DNA from: Ignavibacterium sp. | GTDB lineage: Bacteria > Bacteroidota > Ignavibacteria > Ignavibacteriales > Ignavibacteriaceae | Direction: 5' to 3' | Length of the DNA stretch: 64,000 bases | Assembly (NCBI GenBank): GCA_032027145.1 | Contig: JAVSMP010000001.1 | Coordinates: 310,001-374,000 of the forward strand | Part shown: piece by piece, positions 52,717 to 61,557 of the stretch | Numbering within the stretch: position 1 is the first letter of the stretch | Layout: every line of letters starts with the position of its first letter | Notes under the pieces: generated by a model | Seen by the model: the letters and a program-made list of their open reading frames with translations, nothing else | What the model was told of the DNA's origin: nothing | The model's database searches: none | Position numbers and translations under genes: made by a program

Positions 52717-53154
52717 ATGAACAACAAAACAAAAATCTTAGAAACATTTGAAAACAAATATCCAGACAGAGATTATAAAGTTAAACACATTGCACCTGAG
52801 TTTACTTCTCTCTGCCCTAAAACCGGACAGCCGGATTTTGCAACAATAACACTTGAATATATACCCGGTAATCTTTGTGTGGAATTAAAATCATATAAAT
52901 TTTATCTCCAATCTTACCGGAATGAAGGTATTTTTTTTGAAAGTGTTACCAATAAAATTCTTGATGATCTTGTTGAAGTGCTGCAGCCAAGATGGATGAA
53001 AATTACTGCTAACTTTCATACCCGCGGCGGTATTTCTTCGGTAATTGAAGCAGATTATGAAGATGAAGATTATTGGTACGAGGATGACTTTGATGAGGAT
53101 GAGGATGATGATTTTGAAGATGGTGATTATAAAGATGATTTTCTTAAAAATTAA
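52717..53154 (+). CDS. queF: NADPH-dependent 7-cyano-7-deazaguanine reductase with an acidic tail
   Basis: Reduces preQ0 to preQ1. The short (single-domain) QueF type: catalytic Cys33 in [12 protein letters not shown] and Asp40 seven residues later, with [20 protein letters not shown] as the substrate-binding segment and [10 protein letters not shown] near the end. The start is put at ATG 52717; a TTG start at 52687 would add ten Lys-rich residues. The core ends near residue 110, and about 30 residues follow that are nearly all Asp, Glu and Tyr ([16 protein letters not shown]), unlike the usual short end. Together with queA and queC this supports queuosine biosynthesis. Confidence 0.93.
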   Translation: MNNKTKILETFENKYPDRDYKVKHIAPEFTSLCPKTGQPDFATITLEYIPGNLCVELKSYKFYLQSYRNEGIFFESVTNKILDDLVEVLQPRWMKITANFHTRGGISSVIEADYEDEDYWYEDDFDEDEDDDFEDGDYKDDFLKN

Positions 53155-53166
53155 AATTTATTTTTT

Positions 53167-55740
53167 ATGCCGCAGCTTTCCGAAATAAAAAAAGAATTTA
53201 TAAATCAGCGGGATAAACTCTTTTCATCCTTTAATGCCCGATCTGATGCTTTCATCTTCAGCAAAAATTATAGCTTGCTTATTGAAAATGCTGTCAGAAA
53301 AATATTGGATGGAAAAACAATTCCTTTTGCTTTAGCTTCAGCCGGAAGTTTTAGCAGACGCGAGCTTTCTCCTTTTTCTGATATTGATCTTATGATTATT
53401 TCAGATTCAATTGAAAAAGACAATGAAGAAATAAAATCTTTTATAACCAACCTTTGGGATAGCGGCATAGAATCTTCCCATACAGTGCGTGATGTTTCAG
53501 ATATTGAGAAATATCTTACAACTGATCTTCATACTTTTACTCAGTTTTTTGAAACACGATTAATTTCAGGCAATGTAGATTTATATAACTTTTGGAATAC
53601 TACACTGCTTAACTCAATAAGCGATGATTCAAAAAGAATTCTTATTACAAATTATATTGAAGATATAAACCGGCGTCATCAGAAATACGGCTCATCACAA
53701 AAAATACTCGAGCCAAATGTTAAAATGTCAGCAGGCGGCTTGCGGGATTTTCAGTCAATCGAATGGATGATGATGATAAGCAGTAAACGCTTGTTAAATT
53801 CACAATACGAACAGACACAGGCTGAGATTTTTATTGATTACTTAAAAGAAAATAATCTTGCTATACCTGCAGAATGTAAAAGACTTTTAGAAAGTTATAA
53901 ATATGTTTTAATGATCAGACATCTTTTGCATTTAACTACAAAAATCAAAACTGATAGATTCGAATTTTCTGATCAGATAAAGCTTGCAGCGCTTTTTGGT
54001 TTCTCTGAATCTGAACTGATGCTGTTTATGAAAAATTATTTTAGTGCAGCTAATATTATTTTTAGAGTATCGCATACATTAATCAAAAAATATAAAGTTC
54101 AGTATGTTAACCCTGTGCCGGATTCACTTTCATACGATCTTGACTCTGACTTTTATATTAAAAATAAGGTTATCTATCTTAAGAAAGAAGAAGAACCTAC
54201 TTTGTCAGATATATTCCGGGTGTTTTATTACCGAGTTCGTTACAATGCTGGTTTTGATGATCATCTTAGGACAAAAATAATGGAGGCTGTGGAAAATGCT
54301 GAAGAAAACAATTGGCTGCAGCCAGATTCATCAGTTTTTTTCAGAGAGATACTTAAGTTTTCCAGACACGTCGGCTCAACACTTGCAATCATGAATGAAC
54401 TTGGTGTTCTTGGTACCTTCCTACCTGAATTTGGAGAGCTGAACGGTTTTATGCAGCACGGTGTTTATCACTGCTACACTGCTGACGAACATACAATAAT
54501 GGCAATTAAAAACCTGGAAAAATTAGCTAATGATAATTCACTGCTCGGCAGGATTTATAATTCAATAAAAGATAAAGAGATACTTAACTTAGCTTTGCTT
54601 TTTCATGATATTGCAAAACCGATTGATATTTCAGGACACGAAATAATCGGTGCCGAAATGGCTTCATCAATTATGATAAAGCTTGGTTATGAAGAAAATG
54701 AAATTGATACTGTCTGTTTCCTTGTTAAAAACCATATTGCAATGGAACAAGTAGCTTTCAGAAGAAATTTAAATGACCCAGAAACACTTGATTCCTTTGC
54801 AGCTAAATTCAATACAGTTGAAGAACTTGATTTACTTTACCTTATTACTTATGCTGATCTTTCAGCTGTTAATTCTGTAGTCTGGACTTCCTGGAAGGCG
54901 GAATTACTTTCTGAACTTTACAGTAAAAGTAAAAGAATGATTCAGGATAAAATATCCGGTGAAGAGCTTCTTTATTCAACAATTTATTCCACCCCTAAAG
55001 ATATTTCCAAACATTCTGATAAGATCACTGAAGACCACGTTCAAGATCATATTGATTCTTTGCACGATGATATGGGATATGTAAACCATTTTACTGACGA
55101 AGAAATTGCTCTGCATACAGAAGAAATATTACGAGGAGACAGTGTTTCTGTTTTATTTAAAGATCTTGATGACTTTACAAATGTAACTGTAATTACAAAA
55201 GATTTCCCATCTCTTCTTTCAAAGCTTTGCGGTGTGCTTGCAATTAACGATGCTAACATTCACTCAGCAAAGATATTTACACGTAAAGACGGAATTGTAA
55301 TTGATACATTTCTTGTTACTGATTTCAGAACCCACAAACATATTGATACCAATAAATACGAAAAGATAAAGGAAGATTTCTACTCTGTAATAAATGGTTT
55401 TTTAGAGCTTCATCAAGAGGTTGCTAAATTAAAAACACGATGGTGGAGAATTGAGAACAAGTTATTCAAACGAAGCGGGCAGATTAAAATCAATTTTGAG
55501 AAACATGACCGTTATACAATTATTGATATTCACTCACCTGACAGATTGGGTTTTTTATATCATATCACAAATAAAATGAATCAACTTGGACTGATAATTT
55601 ACTATGCAAAAATCTCTACAAAAGGCGATGATATTGTGGATTCATTTTATGTGCTTGACAGAAACGGACATAAAGTATCGCAGAATGATTATCAATTTAT
55701 AATTTCAGAATTAACTGATACAATTACACAAATTTTGTAG
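53167..55740 (+). CDS. glnD: GlnD-like [protein-PII] uridylyltransferase/UMP-removing enzyme
   Basis: Bifunctional nitrogen sensor in the classical family. Domains in order: nucleotidyltransferase with GSFSRRELSPFSDIDLMII (about 59-77), the GlnD uridylyl-removing/transferase linker (KMSAGGLRDFQSIEWM), an HD phosphohydrolase domain with LALLFHDIAKP and KNHIAMEQVA, and two ACT domains at the C-terminus (from VTVITKDFPSLLSKLCGVLA and from YTIIDIHSPDRLGFLYHIT). 857 aa is the usual length. It begins 12 bp after queF. No glnB/PII gene is in the window, so its target protein is not proven here. Confidence 0.93.
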   Translation: MPQLSEIKKEFINQRDKLFSSFNARSDAFIFSKNYSLLIENAVRKILDGKTIPFALASAGSFSRRELSPFSDIDLMIISDSIEKDNEEIKSFITNLWDSGIESSHTVRDVSDIEKYLTTDLHTFTQFFETRLISGNVDLYNFWNTTLLNSISDDSKRILITNYIEDINRRHQKYGSSQKILEPNVKMSAGGLRDFQSIEWMMMISSKRLLNSQYEQTQAEIFIDYLKENNLAIPAECKRLLESYKYVLMIRHLLHLTTKIKTDRFEFSDQIKLAALFGFSESELMLFMKNYFSAANIIFRVSHTLIKKYKVQYVNPVPDSLSYDLDSDFYIKNKVIYLKKEEEPTLSDIFRVFYYRVRYNAGFDDHLRTKIMEAVENAEENNWLQPDSSVFFREILKFSRHVGSTLAIMNELGVLGTFLPEFGELNGFMQHGVYHCYTADEHTIMAIKNLEKLANDNSLLGRIYNSIKDKEILNLALLFHDIAKPIDISGHEIIGAEMASSIMIKLGYEENEIDTVCFLVKNHIAMEQVAFRRNLNDPETLDSFAAKFNTVEELDLLYLITYADLSAVNSVVWTSWKAELLSELYSKSKRMIQDKISGEELLYSTIYSTPKDISKHSDKITEDHVQDHIDSLHDDMGYVNHFTDEEIALHTEEILRGDSVSVLFKDLDDFTNVTVITKDFPSLLSKLCGVLAINDANIHSAKIFTRKDGIVIDTFLVTDFRTHKHIDTNKYEKIKEDFYSVINGFLELHQEVAKLKTRWWRIENKLFKRSGQIKINFEKHDRYTIIDIHSPDRLGFLYHITNKMNQLGLIIYYAKISTKGDDIVDSFYVLDRNGHKVSQNDYQFIISELTDTITQIL

Positions 55741-55804
55741 CTCATTATTCTTATCGTAAATCTTAAAAGTTTATTATTAAAACTTAAAAACTAAAGGCAC
55801 AATT

Positions 55805-56638
55805 TTGAATTTTATGGAAAAGGAAAAACCTATCGGTGTATTTGATTCCGGTATCGGCGGTTTAACTGTGGTAAAAAGATTATCATCAGTGCTGCCGAAA
55901 GAAAGTATTGTTTATTTTGGTGATACCGCACGTGTGCCTTACGGTTCAAAATCAAATTCAACTGTTATTGATTACTCAATCCAGAATACTAATTTTTTAC
56001 TAAGTAAAAATGTTAAGGCTGTTGTTGTTGCGTGCAATACTGCCTCATCAATTGCAATTCCTTCATTAAAAGAAAAATTTGATGTTCCGGTTATTGGCGT
56101 AATTCTGCCGGGCGCTGATATGGCAGTAGGCGAAACAAAAAACGGAAAGATCGGAGTTATCGGAACACGAGCAACAATATCAAATCAGGCTTATTCAAAG
56201 GCAATAAAAGAAATTGATGATCAAATTAAGGTTTACGAAAAAGCTTGTCCTTTGTTTGTACCGATTGCAGAAGAAGGCTGGATACATCACAAAGCCACTT
56301 ATAATATAGCAGAAGAATATTTGGCAGAATTAAAAGCAAAAGATATTGATACGTTAGTACTCGGATGTACGCATTATCCAATTCTTGCCGATGTAATTCA
56401 GGATGTAATTGGTAAAGATGTTAAACTGATTGATTCGGGTATTGCCACTGCAGAAGTTGTGAGAAACGAAATAAACAGAATAGGATTTGAAACTAATTCT
56501 GCTGTTCCGGGAAATCTTGATTTATATGTGAGTGATATTCCAACAACATTTAAACAAGTTGCTGAATTATTTTTAGGCAAACAGATCAATGAAGTAGTTA
56601 AGGTTGATATAGAAGAATTGCTTAAGACTAAAACTTAA
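55805..56638 (+). CDS. murI: Glutamate racemase
   Basis: Supplies D-glutamate for peptidoglycan. Two-Cys mechanism: Cys in VVACNTASSIAIP and Cys in LVLGCTHYPIL. GVFDSGIGGLTVVKRL and DTARVPYGSKS are the other family blocks. The length of 277 aa is normal. The start at TTG 55805 is placed 7 bp after AAAGG; ATG three codons later (55814) is possible but has a longer spacer. Confidence 0.95.
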   Translation: MNFMEKEKPIGVFDSGIGGLTVVKRLSSVLPKESIVYFGDTARVPYGSKSNSTVIDYSIQNTNFLLSKNVKAVVVACNTASSIAIPSLKEKFDVPVIGVILPGADMAVGETKNGKIGVIGTRATISNQAYSKAIKEIDDQIKVYEKACPLFVPIAEEGWIHHKATYNIAEEYLAELKAKDIDTLVLGCTHYPILADVIQDVIGKDVKLIDSGIATAEVVRNEINRIGFETNSAVPGNLDLYVSDIPTTFKQVAELFLGKQINEVVKVDIEELLKTKT

Positions 56639-56721
56639 TTCACTTGCAAAATATGTGACTGAGTGATCTGCTGAGTTAAAAGATTGCCTTACTCCAAAAG
56701 ATTTGTTTGCAATAAACTTTT

Positions 56722-57693
56722 TTATTCAAAATACTTTTTTATCTCATCATATTTATTTGTTAAACCAAGAACGATCATAAGTTTAATTCTGGCTTTCTGA
56801 CCATTCAGATAATCAGAGAAAATAACTCCAAGATCATGAAGATGTTTTCCTGCACCGGGATAACTGTAAATATCATCTGTTTCGCCTGCAGGGCATCGGG
56901 ATGTCAGAACAATTGGGATCTTTTTTTCAACTGCGTATTTTATTCCTTCGAAGGCAGGCGGTGGAACATTGCCTACTCCGAGCGCTTCAACAACAATTCC
57001 ATCAACACTGCTGTCAGCAGAAAATTTAAAAAACTTTTCATCCATTCCCGCATAAACAGTCAGCAAATCTACATTAGAATTTATCTTTTGTGTTTCAATT
57101 GTTTCAAGCCTTCTGGGTAAACGGTTAAATATTACCCTTCCATTCTGAACAAAACCAAGAGTACCAAAGTCAAGACTTTTAAAGGACTCGACTGAATCAG
57201 AATAAATTTTTGTTACTTCACTGGCAGCATTTATTTCACCATTCAGACAGACAAGTACACCAAGATTTTTTGAATTATCATTCATACAAATAGTTAAAGC
57301 ATCAATTAAATTTTTTGGTCCGTCCCAATCCGGTTCAGAGCTGTTCTTCATCGCTCCGATAACAACAATTGGCACTTCTGTTTTAATAGTTAAATCTAAA
57401 AAGTAAGCAGTCTCTTCAAGTGTATCTGTTCCGTGTGTTACAATTACACCATCATATTTATCTGCTTTAAGTTTTGTATTTATTTTTTTTGACAGGTCTA
57501 ACATTAATTCCGGTGTAACATGCGGACCGGGATATTTTCCAAAATCAAAGCATTCAATTTCCGCCAATAATTTTGCTTCGGGAATCATCGCGAGCAGTTC
57601 GTTTCCGGAATACTTTGGGACTGCACCACCGGTTTTTTCATCAATCATCATAGAAAAAGTCCCGCCGGTAAATACAACTAATATTTTTTTCAT
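56722..57693 (-). CDS. Type I L-asparaginase
   Basis: Hydrolyses asparagine to aspartate and ammonia. Catalytic Thr in VVFTGGTFSM at the N-terminus and the second motif VTHGTDTLEETAYFLDLT with its Thr-Asp pair are clear. The 323-aa length and the absence of a signal peptide fit the cytoplasmic, housekeeping type rather than the periplasmic one. It converges with murI, with about 80 bp between stops. The closest E. coli counterpart would be AnsA; glutaminase side activity cannot be excluded. Confidence 0.93.
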   Translation of the reverse strand: MKKILVVFTGGTFSMMIDEKTGGAVPKYSGNELLAMIPEAKLLAEIECFDFGKYPGPHVTPELMLDLSKKINTKLKADKYDGVIVTHGTDTLEETAYFLDLTIKTEVPIVVIGAMKNSSEPDWDGPKNLIDALTICMNDNSKNLGVLVCLNGEINAASEVTKIYSDSVESFKSLDFGTLGFVQNGRVIFNRLPRRLETIETQKINSNVDLLTVYAGMDEKFFKFSADSSVDGIVVEALGVGNVPPPAFEGIKYAVEKKIPIVLTSRCPAGETDDIYSYPGAGKHLHDLGVIFSDYLNGQKARIKLMIVLGLTNKYDEIKKYFE

Positions 57694-57843
57694 AAAATTC
57701 TCAAAATTTTCTTCTAAAAATAGCCTTAGTAAAACATTATAAAAAGAATTCTTTGTGAAATGTGATAACAGAATTAAACTGACTTGAAGAGTTTTAATTT
57801 AAAGGTTATTTTTCCGGTGAGATTTAATTAGAAAGGAACAACT

Positions 57844-58386
57844 ATGTTAATGGTTCAAGATGTTGATTTAACTCCAAACCCTCATGCATTAAAATTTATA
57901 TTGAATGAAAAACTATTAGATCGTGAAACCCGTCAATATGCAGATAAAGAATCTGCACAAAACGATCCATTTGCAACAGGTATTTTTGAAATCCCAGGTG
58001 TGGTTTCTGTTTTTTATATGGATAGATTTGTAACAATTGAAAAATCACCTGAAAATAATTGGGGACAAATACAAAGACCTTTCATTAATTTCTTGAAAAC
58101 ATTTGACAAAAATCTGATTCCTGCCGAGCAGGAAGTAAATGTCAGCAATGAAGAATCAAATGAATTGTTAAAGCAAATAAATATTTTACTAGATCAAAAA
58201 GTAAGACCTGCATTAGCCGGAGATGGCGGTGGTTTAGAAGTTTTAGGATTAGACGGTTATACAGTTATGATTCGTTATCAGGGTGCCTGCGGCAGCTGCC
58301 CGAGTGCTATCAGCGGAACCTTAATGGCAATCGAAGGATTACTTAAGCGTGATATAAACCCTGCAATAAATGTAATTCCGGCTTAA
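57844..58386 (+). CDS. Nfu-type iron-sulfur cluster carrier protein
   Basis: Carries and delivers assembled Fe-S clusters to client proteins. The N-terminal Nfu domain (TPNPHALKFILN, then FATGIFEIPGVVSVFYMDRFVTI) is followed by a NifU C-terminal-like domain with ALAGDGGGLEVLGLDG and the cluster-binding CxxC in GACGSCPSAISGTL. This two-domain form is the one seen in Bacteroidota-type and mitochondrial Nfu. AGAAAGG before AACTATG is its ribosome-binding site. A strong terminator follows. Confidence 0.93.
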   Translation: MLMVQDVDLTPNPHALKFILNEKLLDRETRQYADKESAQNDPFATGIFEIPGVVSVFYMDRFVTIEKSPENNWGQIQRPFINFLKTFDKNLIPAEQEVNVSNEESNELLKQINILLDQKVRPALAGDGGGLEVLGLDGYTVMIRYQGACGSCPSAISGTLMAIEGLLKRDINPAINVIPA

Positions 58387-58408
58387 TGAAATTTTCCTAA
58401 GAAATTTC

Positions 58409-58433
58409 AGGCTGCTTGATGCAGCCTTTTTTT
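58409..58433 (+). terminator. Intrinsic terminator after the nfu gene
   Basis: AGGCTGC-ttgat-GCAGCCT forms a 7-bp GC-rich stem with a 5-nt loop followed by a run of seven T. It sits 16 bp before the next gene's start and largely separates the two transcripts. Confidence 0.9.
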
Positions 58434-58448
58434 ATCTCAAGGATTAAA

Positions 58449-58952
58449 ATGAATAAAACATATTATTCTGAAGAAACAATCGGCGGAATAAAAATAATTG
58501 TTTTGGTATCAAGAAAAGGAATAAAAAAACTATCCCTCAATCCGAAAGAAAATATTCCTGAATTATCTTCTTCAACAAAGCTGCATAACGATGATCCGTA
58601 TTTATTCGGAGCATTTAACCAATTAAGAGAATACTTTTCAGGCGAAAGAAAAAAATTTAACCTCCCACTTGATTTGGAAGGAACAGAATTTCAAAATAAA
58701 GTTTGGAAAGAATTACAAAAAATTCCTTATGGAAAAACTATTTCTTATAAAACTCTTTCAGAAAAAATTGGTAATGTAAAAGCAATCCGTGCAGTAGGTA
58801 AAGCAAACGGACAAAATCCTGTTGCCATAATTATTCCTTGTCATCGTGTAATTGGAAGTAACGGAAGTTTAACCGGTTATGCAGGCGGGCTGGATATAAA
58901 AGAAAAACTCCTTCTATTGGAAGGAGTAATAAGTCCGGATTTGTTTGAATAA
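58449..58952 (+). CDS. ogt: Methylated-DNA--[protein]-cysteine S-methyltransferase
   Basis: Suicide repair protein that removes alkyl groups from O6-alkylguanine. The active-site motif IIPCHRVIG carries the acceptor Cys, the helix-turn-helix region is PYGKTISYKTLSEKIG, and the C-terminal SLTGYAGGLDIKEKLLLLEG is typical. The start is ATG at 58449, preceded by AAGGATTAA; the frame extending to 58416 would run through the terminator. About 167 aa, the Ogt type without an AdaA domain. Confidence 0.94.
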   Translation: MNKTYYSEETIGGIKIIVLVSRKGIKKLSLNPKENIPELSSSTKLHNDDPYLFGAFNQLREYFSGERKKFNLPLDLEGTEFQNKVWKELQKIPYGKTISYKTLSEKIGNVKAIRAVGKANGQNPVAIIIPCHRVIGSNGSLTGYAGGLDIKEKLLLLEGVISPDLFE

Positions 58953-58955
58953 AGA

Positions 58956-59120
58956 TTATTTAATGTCTGTTACTTTACTAACATCATTAAGCTTCACAAA
59001 TTTTTCATTAAACTTGTAAGCACCGCCATTTGTCTTTACGCTTTTAATAACCTTTACAGTAACACTTTCAACTTTTTTCTTGCCCTTAGCTTTATCAGAA
59101 AAGGTTTGTTGTTTTGCCAT
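58956..59120 (-). CDS. Small basic protein (54 aa), similar in layout to DUF4295/bL38 ribosomal proteins
   Basis: A 54-residue basic protein beginning MAKQQTFSDKAKGKKK, with VESVTVKVIKSVKTNGGAYK and FNEKFVKLNDVSKV after it. Its ATG follows AGGAAAATAAA, an acceptable ribosome-binding site. Length, MAK opening, Lys-rich N-terminus and the VIKSVK..GAY..E core resemble the Bacteroidota DUF4295 proteins, one of which has been described as ribosomal protein bL38. I cannot align it confidently beyond that pattern, so family assignment is tentative. It is between ogt and an aldo/keto reductase and not near other ribosomal genes. Confidence 0.7.
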   Translation of the reverse strand: MAKQQTFSDKAKGKKKVESVTVKVIKSVKTNGGAYKFNEKFVKLNDVSKVTDIK

Positions 59121-59265
59121 TTTATTTTCCTGTTATTTTAATTTCTAATTTCGGGCTGTAAATATATAGCAATAATGCTTTAAAGAAAAGGTTTAATATA
59201 TTTCTAAATCTTGAGAATCTTACATTTTTCCTTAGTTTTGAACATAACTTTTCAATCTTTGCATA

Positions 59266-60759
59266 ATGGCTACAGTTGAAGGAACAAAAAAATATATTAT
59301 TGAATATCCGGAAATAAAATCCAAAGTATTGGGTAAAACAGGGTTAACAGTTTCGATATGCGGGTTCGGCGGATACAGAATTGATAACGAAGTATTACAG
59401 CACAAAAATGCTTTAGAGCTTGCACTTACTTCGGGAATTAACTTAGTTGACACTTCATCAAATTATTCTGATGGCGGAAGTGAAATCCTTGTTGGAAAAG
59501 TTTTAAACAGGCTTGTATTAGAAAATATAATTGATTTAGGAAATATTGTTGTTGTTTCTAAAGGCGGATATTTACAAGGCTCAAATCTTAAGCTTGCAAT
59601 AGATAGAGAACTATCGGGTAAGCCATTTAATGAAGTAGTTAAGTGTGGGCAGGATCTTTGGCATTGTATCAGTCCGGATTTTCTTGAAAATCAGATCACG
59701 CTTTCTTTGCAAAGATTAAACCTTAAGAAGATTGATGTTTATCTGCTTCACAATCCTGAATACTTTTTAACATACTCGATCATTTCAGATTCAAACAGAA
59801 GAGAGCGGGAATTTTATAGAAGAATTAAATCTGCATTTATCCATCTTGAAAAAGAAGTTGATAACGGAAGGATTTCATATTTCGGAATTTCATCAAACAC
59901 TTTTGCCGAGAAACAATCAAAGCAAAACTTTATTTCACTTGAAAGGGTTGTTGAGATTGCAAATGAAATTTCTGATAATAATCATTTTGCTGTTGTACAG
60001 TTCCCAATGAATTTAATTGAAAATGGCGGGTTGAATATTTTAAATCAGGAAAATCAATCTAAGACTTTTTTAGATACAGCTGCTGAAAATAATTTAGGAG
60101 TGCTGGTTAATCGTCCATTAAATGCAATCAATAAAAATAAACTTATCAGATTAGCAGATTATTCTGTAACTGAAGACCGAAATGAACAAGAAATTTTCAA
60201 TTTGATAGATGATTTAAACAAACAAGAAAATCTGATTATAGAAAAGTATATCAACTATATTGGATTAAGTGTAAGCGGGAAAAAAAATCTTATTGATTGT
60301 ATTTCTGTTTCAAACATCTTAAAAACAAATTACAAAAACTTTGATGATCCCGGAAAATTCAGAGAAATTAAAACAACTTATTTGATACCGCGTGCTAATT
60401 ATGCAATAAATGAAATCGGCAGAAATTATTCAAATGATGAAAATATTTTACGTGCACTAAGGAATTATGCTGTAACAACCAACATTTTGCTGGACTCAAT
60501 ATTCAGCAATCTGGCTAAGAATAAAAACAAAGAAAATCTCATTTTTCATAAAGCAATAGATAAATTTGCCAATATTGAGCAGCAAAAATTGTCTTTATCT
60601 CAAAAAGCTATATTATTAATTAATAGTGTACCTCAGGTTACAAGTACATTAGTCGGGATGAAAAGCGTTAATTATGTTGAAGATGTGAAAAAATCGATAA
60701 AATGTGAATATCTGGAAAAATACTCCGATTACTGGCATAATAATGGTTCAATTATTTAA
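59266..60759 (+). CDS. Aldo/keto reductase family protein with a long C-terminal region
   Basis: NADPH-dependent oxidoreductase type fold. Catalytic Asp and Tyr are in LVDTSSNYSDGGSE, the Lys region is VVVSKGGYLQG and the His is in VYLLHNPEYFL. VTSTLVGMKSVNYVEDVKK near the end is the NADP-binding C-terminal motif of the family. At 497 aa it is some 150 residues longer than usual; the extra is mostly between the barrel's middle and this last motif (about 300-440), helical and Asn/Lys-rich. Substrate unknown. It stands alone between two small intergenic gaps. Confidence 0.9.
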   Translation: MATVEGTKKYIIEYPEIKSKVLGKTGLTVSICGFGGYRIDNEVLQHKNALELALTSGINLVDTSSNYSDGGSEILVGKVLNRLVLENIIDLGNIVVVSKGGYLQGSNLKLAIDRELSGKPFNEVVKCGQDLWHCISPDFLENQITLSLQRLNLKKIDVYLLHNPEYFLTYSIISDSNRREREFYRRIKSAFIHLEKEVDNGRISYFGISSNTFAEKQSKQNFISLERVVEIANEISDNNHFAVVQFPMNLIENGGLNILNQENQSKTFLDTAAENNLGVLVNRPLNAINKNKLIRLADYSVTEDRNEQEIFNLIDDLNKQENLIIEKYINYIGLSVSGKKNLIDCISVSNILKTNYKNFDDPGKFREIKTTYLIPRANYAINEIGRNYSNDENILRALRNYAVTTNILLDSIFSNLAKNKNKENLIFHKAIDKFANIEQQKLSLSQKAILLINSVPQVTSTLVGMKSVNYVEDVKKSIKCEYLEKYSDYWHNNGSII

Positions 60760-60895
60760 CAAATAAATGAATCTTACGATAATTATAAATATCTAACGCG
60801 GGAAAGATGAATTTTTTTATAAATATCAATTGTTTCTTTTCGTTGATTCTTTATTAAATATTGTTTAGGTTTTGCATCAACTTTAAGGTTTATTA

Positions 60896-61555
60896 ATGTT
60901 TTTATTAGCAACAATCATAATTCTTTCTTACTTAGTTGGCTCTATACCAACAAGTTTAATTATTAGTAAATATTTTCATGGGATTGATATACGTGAACAT
61001 GGCAGCGGTAATGCCGGCGGTACAAATGTTATGCGTGTGCTGGGCTGGAAGAAAGGATTATTAGTTATTATTCTTGATGCTCTTAAAGGAGCAGTTGCTG
61101 TAGTAATTGTTGCAAGATTACATTATGGCGGATTACCATTTCAAAACGTTTCTCCATTTGATGATTTTACTTTAGTTCAGATCATTGCTGGTATTGCTGC
61201 AGTTATCGGACATATCTGGACTGTTTTTGCAGGCTTCCGCGGTGGAAAAGGAATTGCTACTGCTCTGGGTATGTTATTAATGATCATCACTGTTGATATG
61301 CTTATAGCAGTTGGAATATTTATTCTTGTAGTTTCAATATCAAGATATGTTTCTTTGGGTTCTATTATAGCTGCATTATCAGTTCCGCTTACTCTAATAT
61401 TCAGAGAAAATATTTTACACGATCACATTCAAAGTTATGGCACATTGCTTCCTTTTGTTGCCGGTGTTGCTTTACTTGTAGTATTTACACATAGAAAAAA
61501 TGTTGTTCGTTTATTTAACGGAACAGAAAACAAATTAAGTTTTAAGAAAAAGTAA
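60896..61555 (+). CDS. plsY: Glycerol-3-phosphate acyltransferase PlsY
   Basis: Integral membrane acyltransferase that makes lysophosphatidic acid from acyl-phosphate. Conserved motifs: SYLVGSIPTSLIISK, REHGSGNAGGTNVMRVLG, and FAGFRGGKGIATALG. Five or so membrane segments. The 219-aa length is normal. gpsA starts 2 bp after its stop, so the enzyme that makes glycerol 3-phosphate and the one that uses it are co-translated. Confidence 0.96.
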   Translation: MFLLATIIILSYLVGSIPTSLIISKYFHGIDIREHGSGNAGGTNVMRVLGWKKGLLVIILDALKGAVAVVIVARLHYGGLPFQNVSPFDDFTLVQIIAGIAAVIGHIWTVFAGFRGGKGIATALGMLLMIITVDMLIAVGIFILVVSISRYVSLGSIIAALSVPLTLIFRENILHDHIQSYGTLLPFVAGVALLVVFTHRKNVVRLFNGTENKLSFKKK

Positions 61556-61557
61556 TA

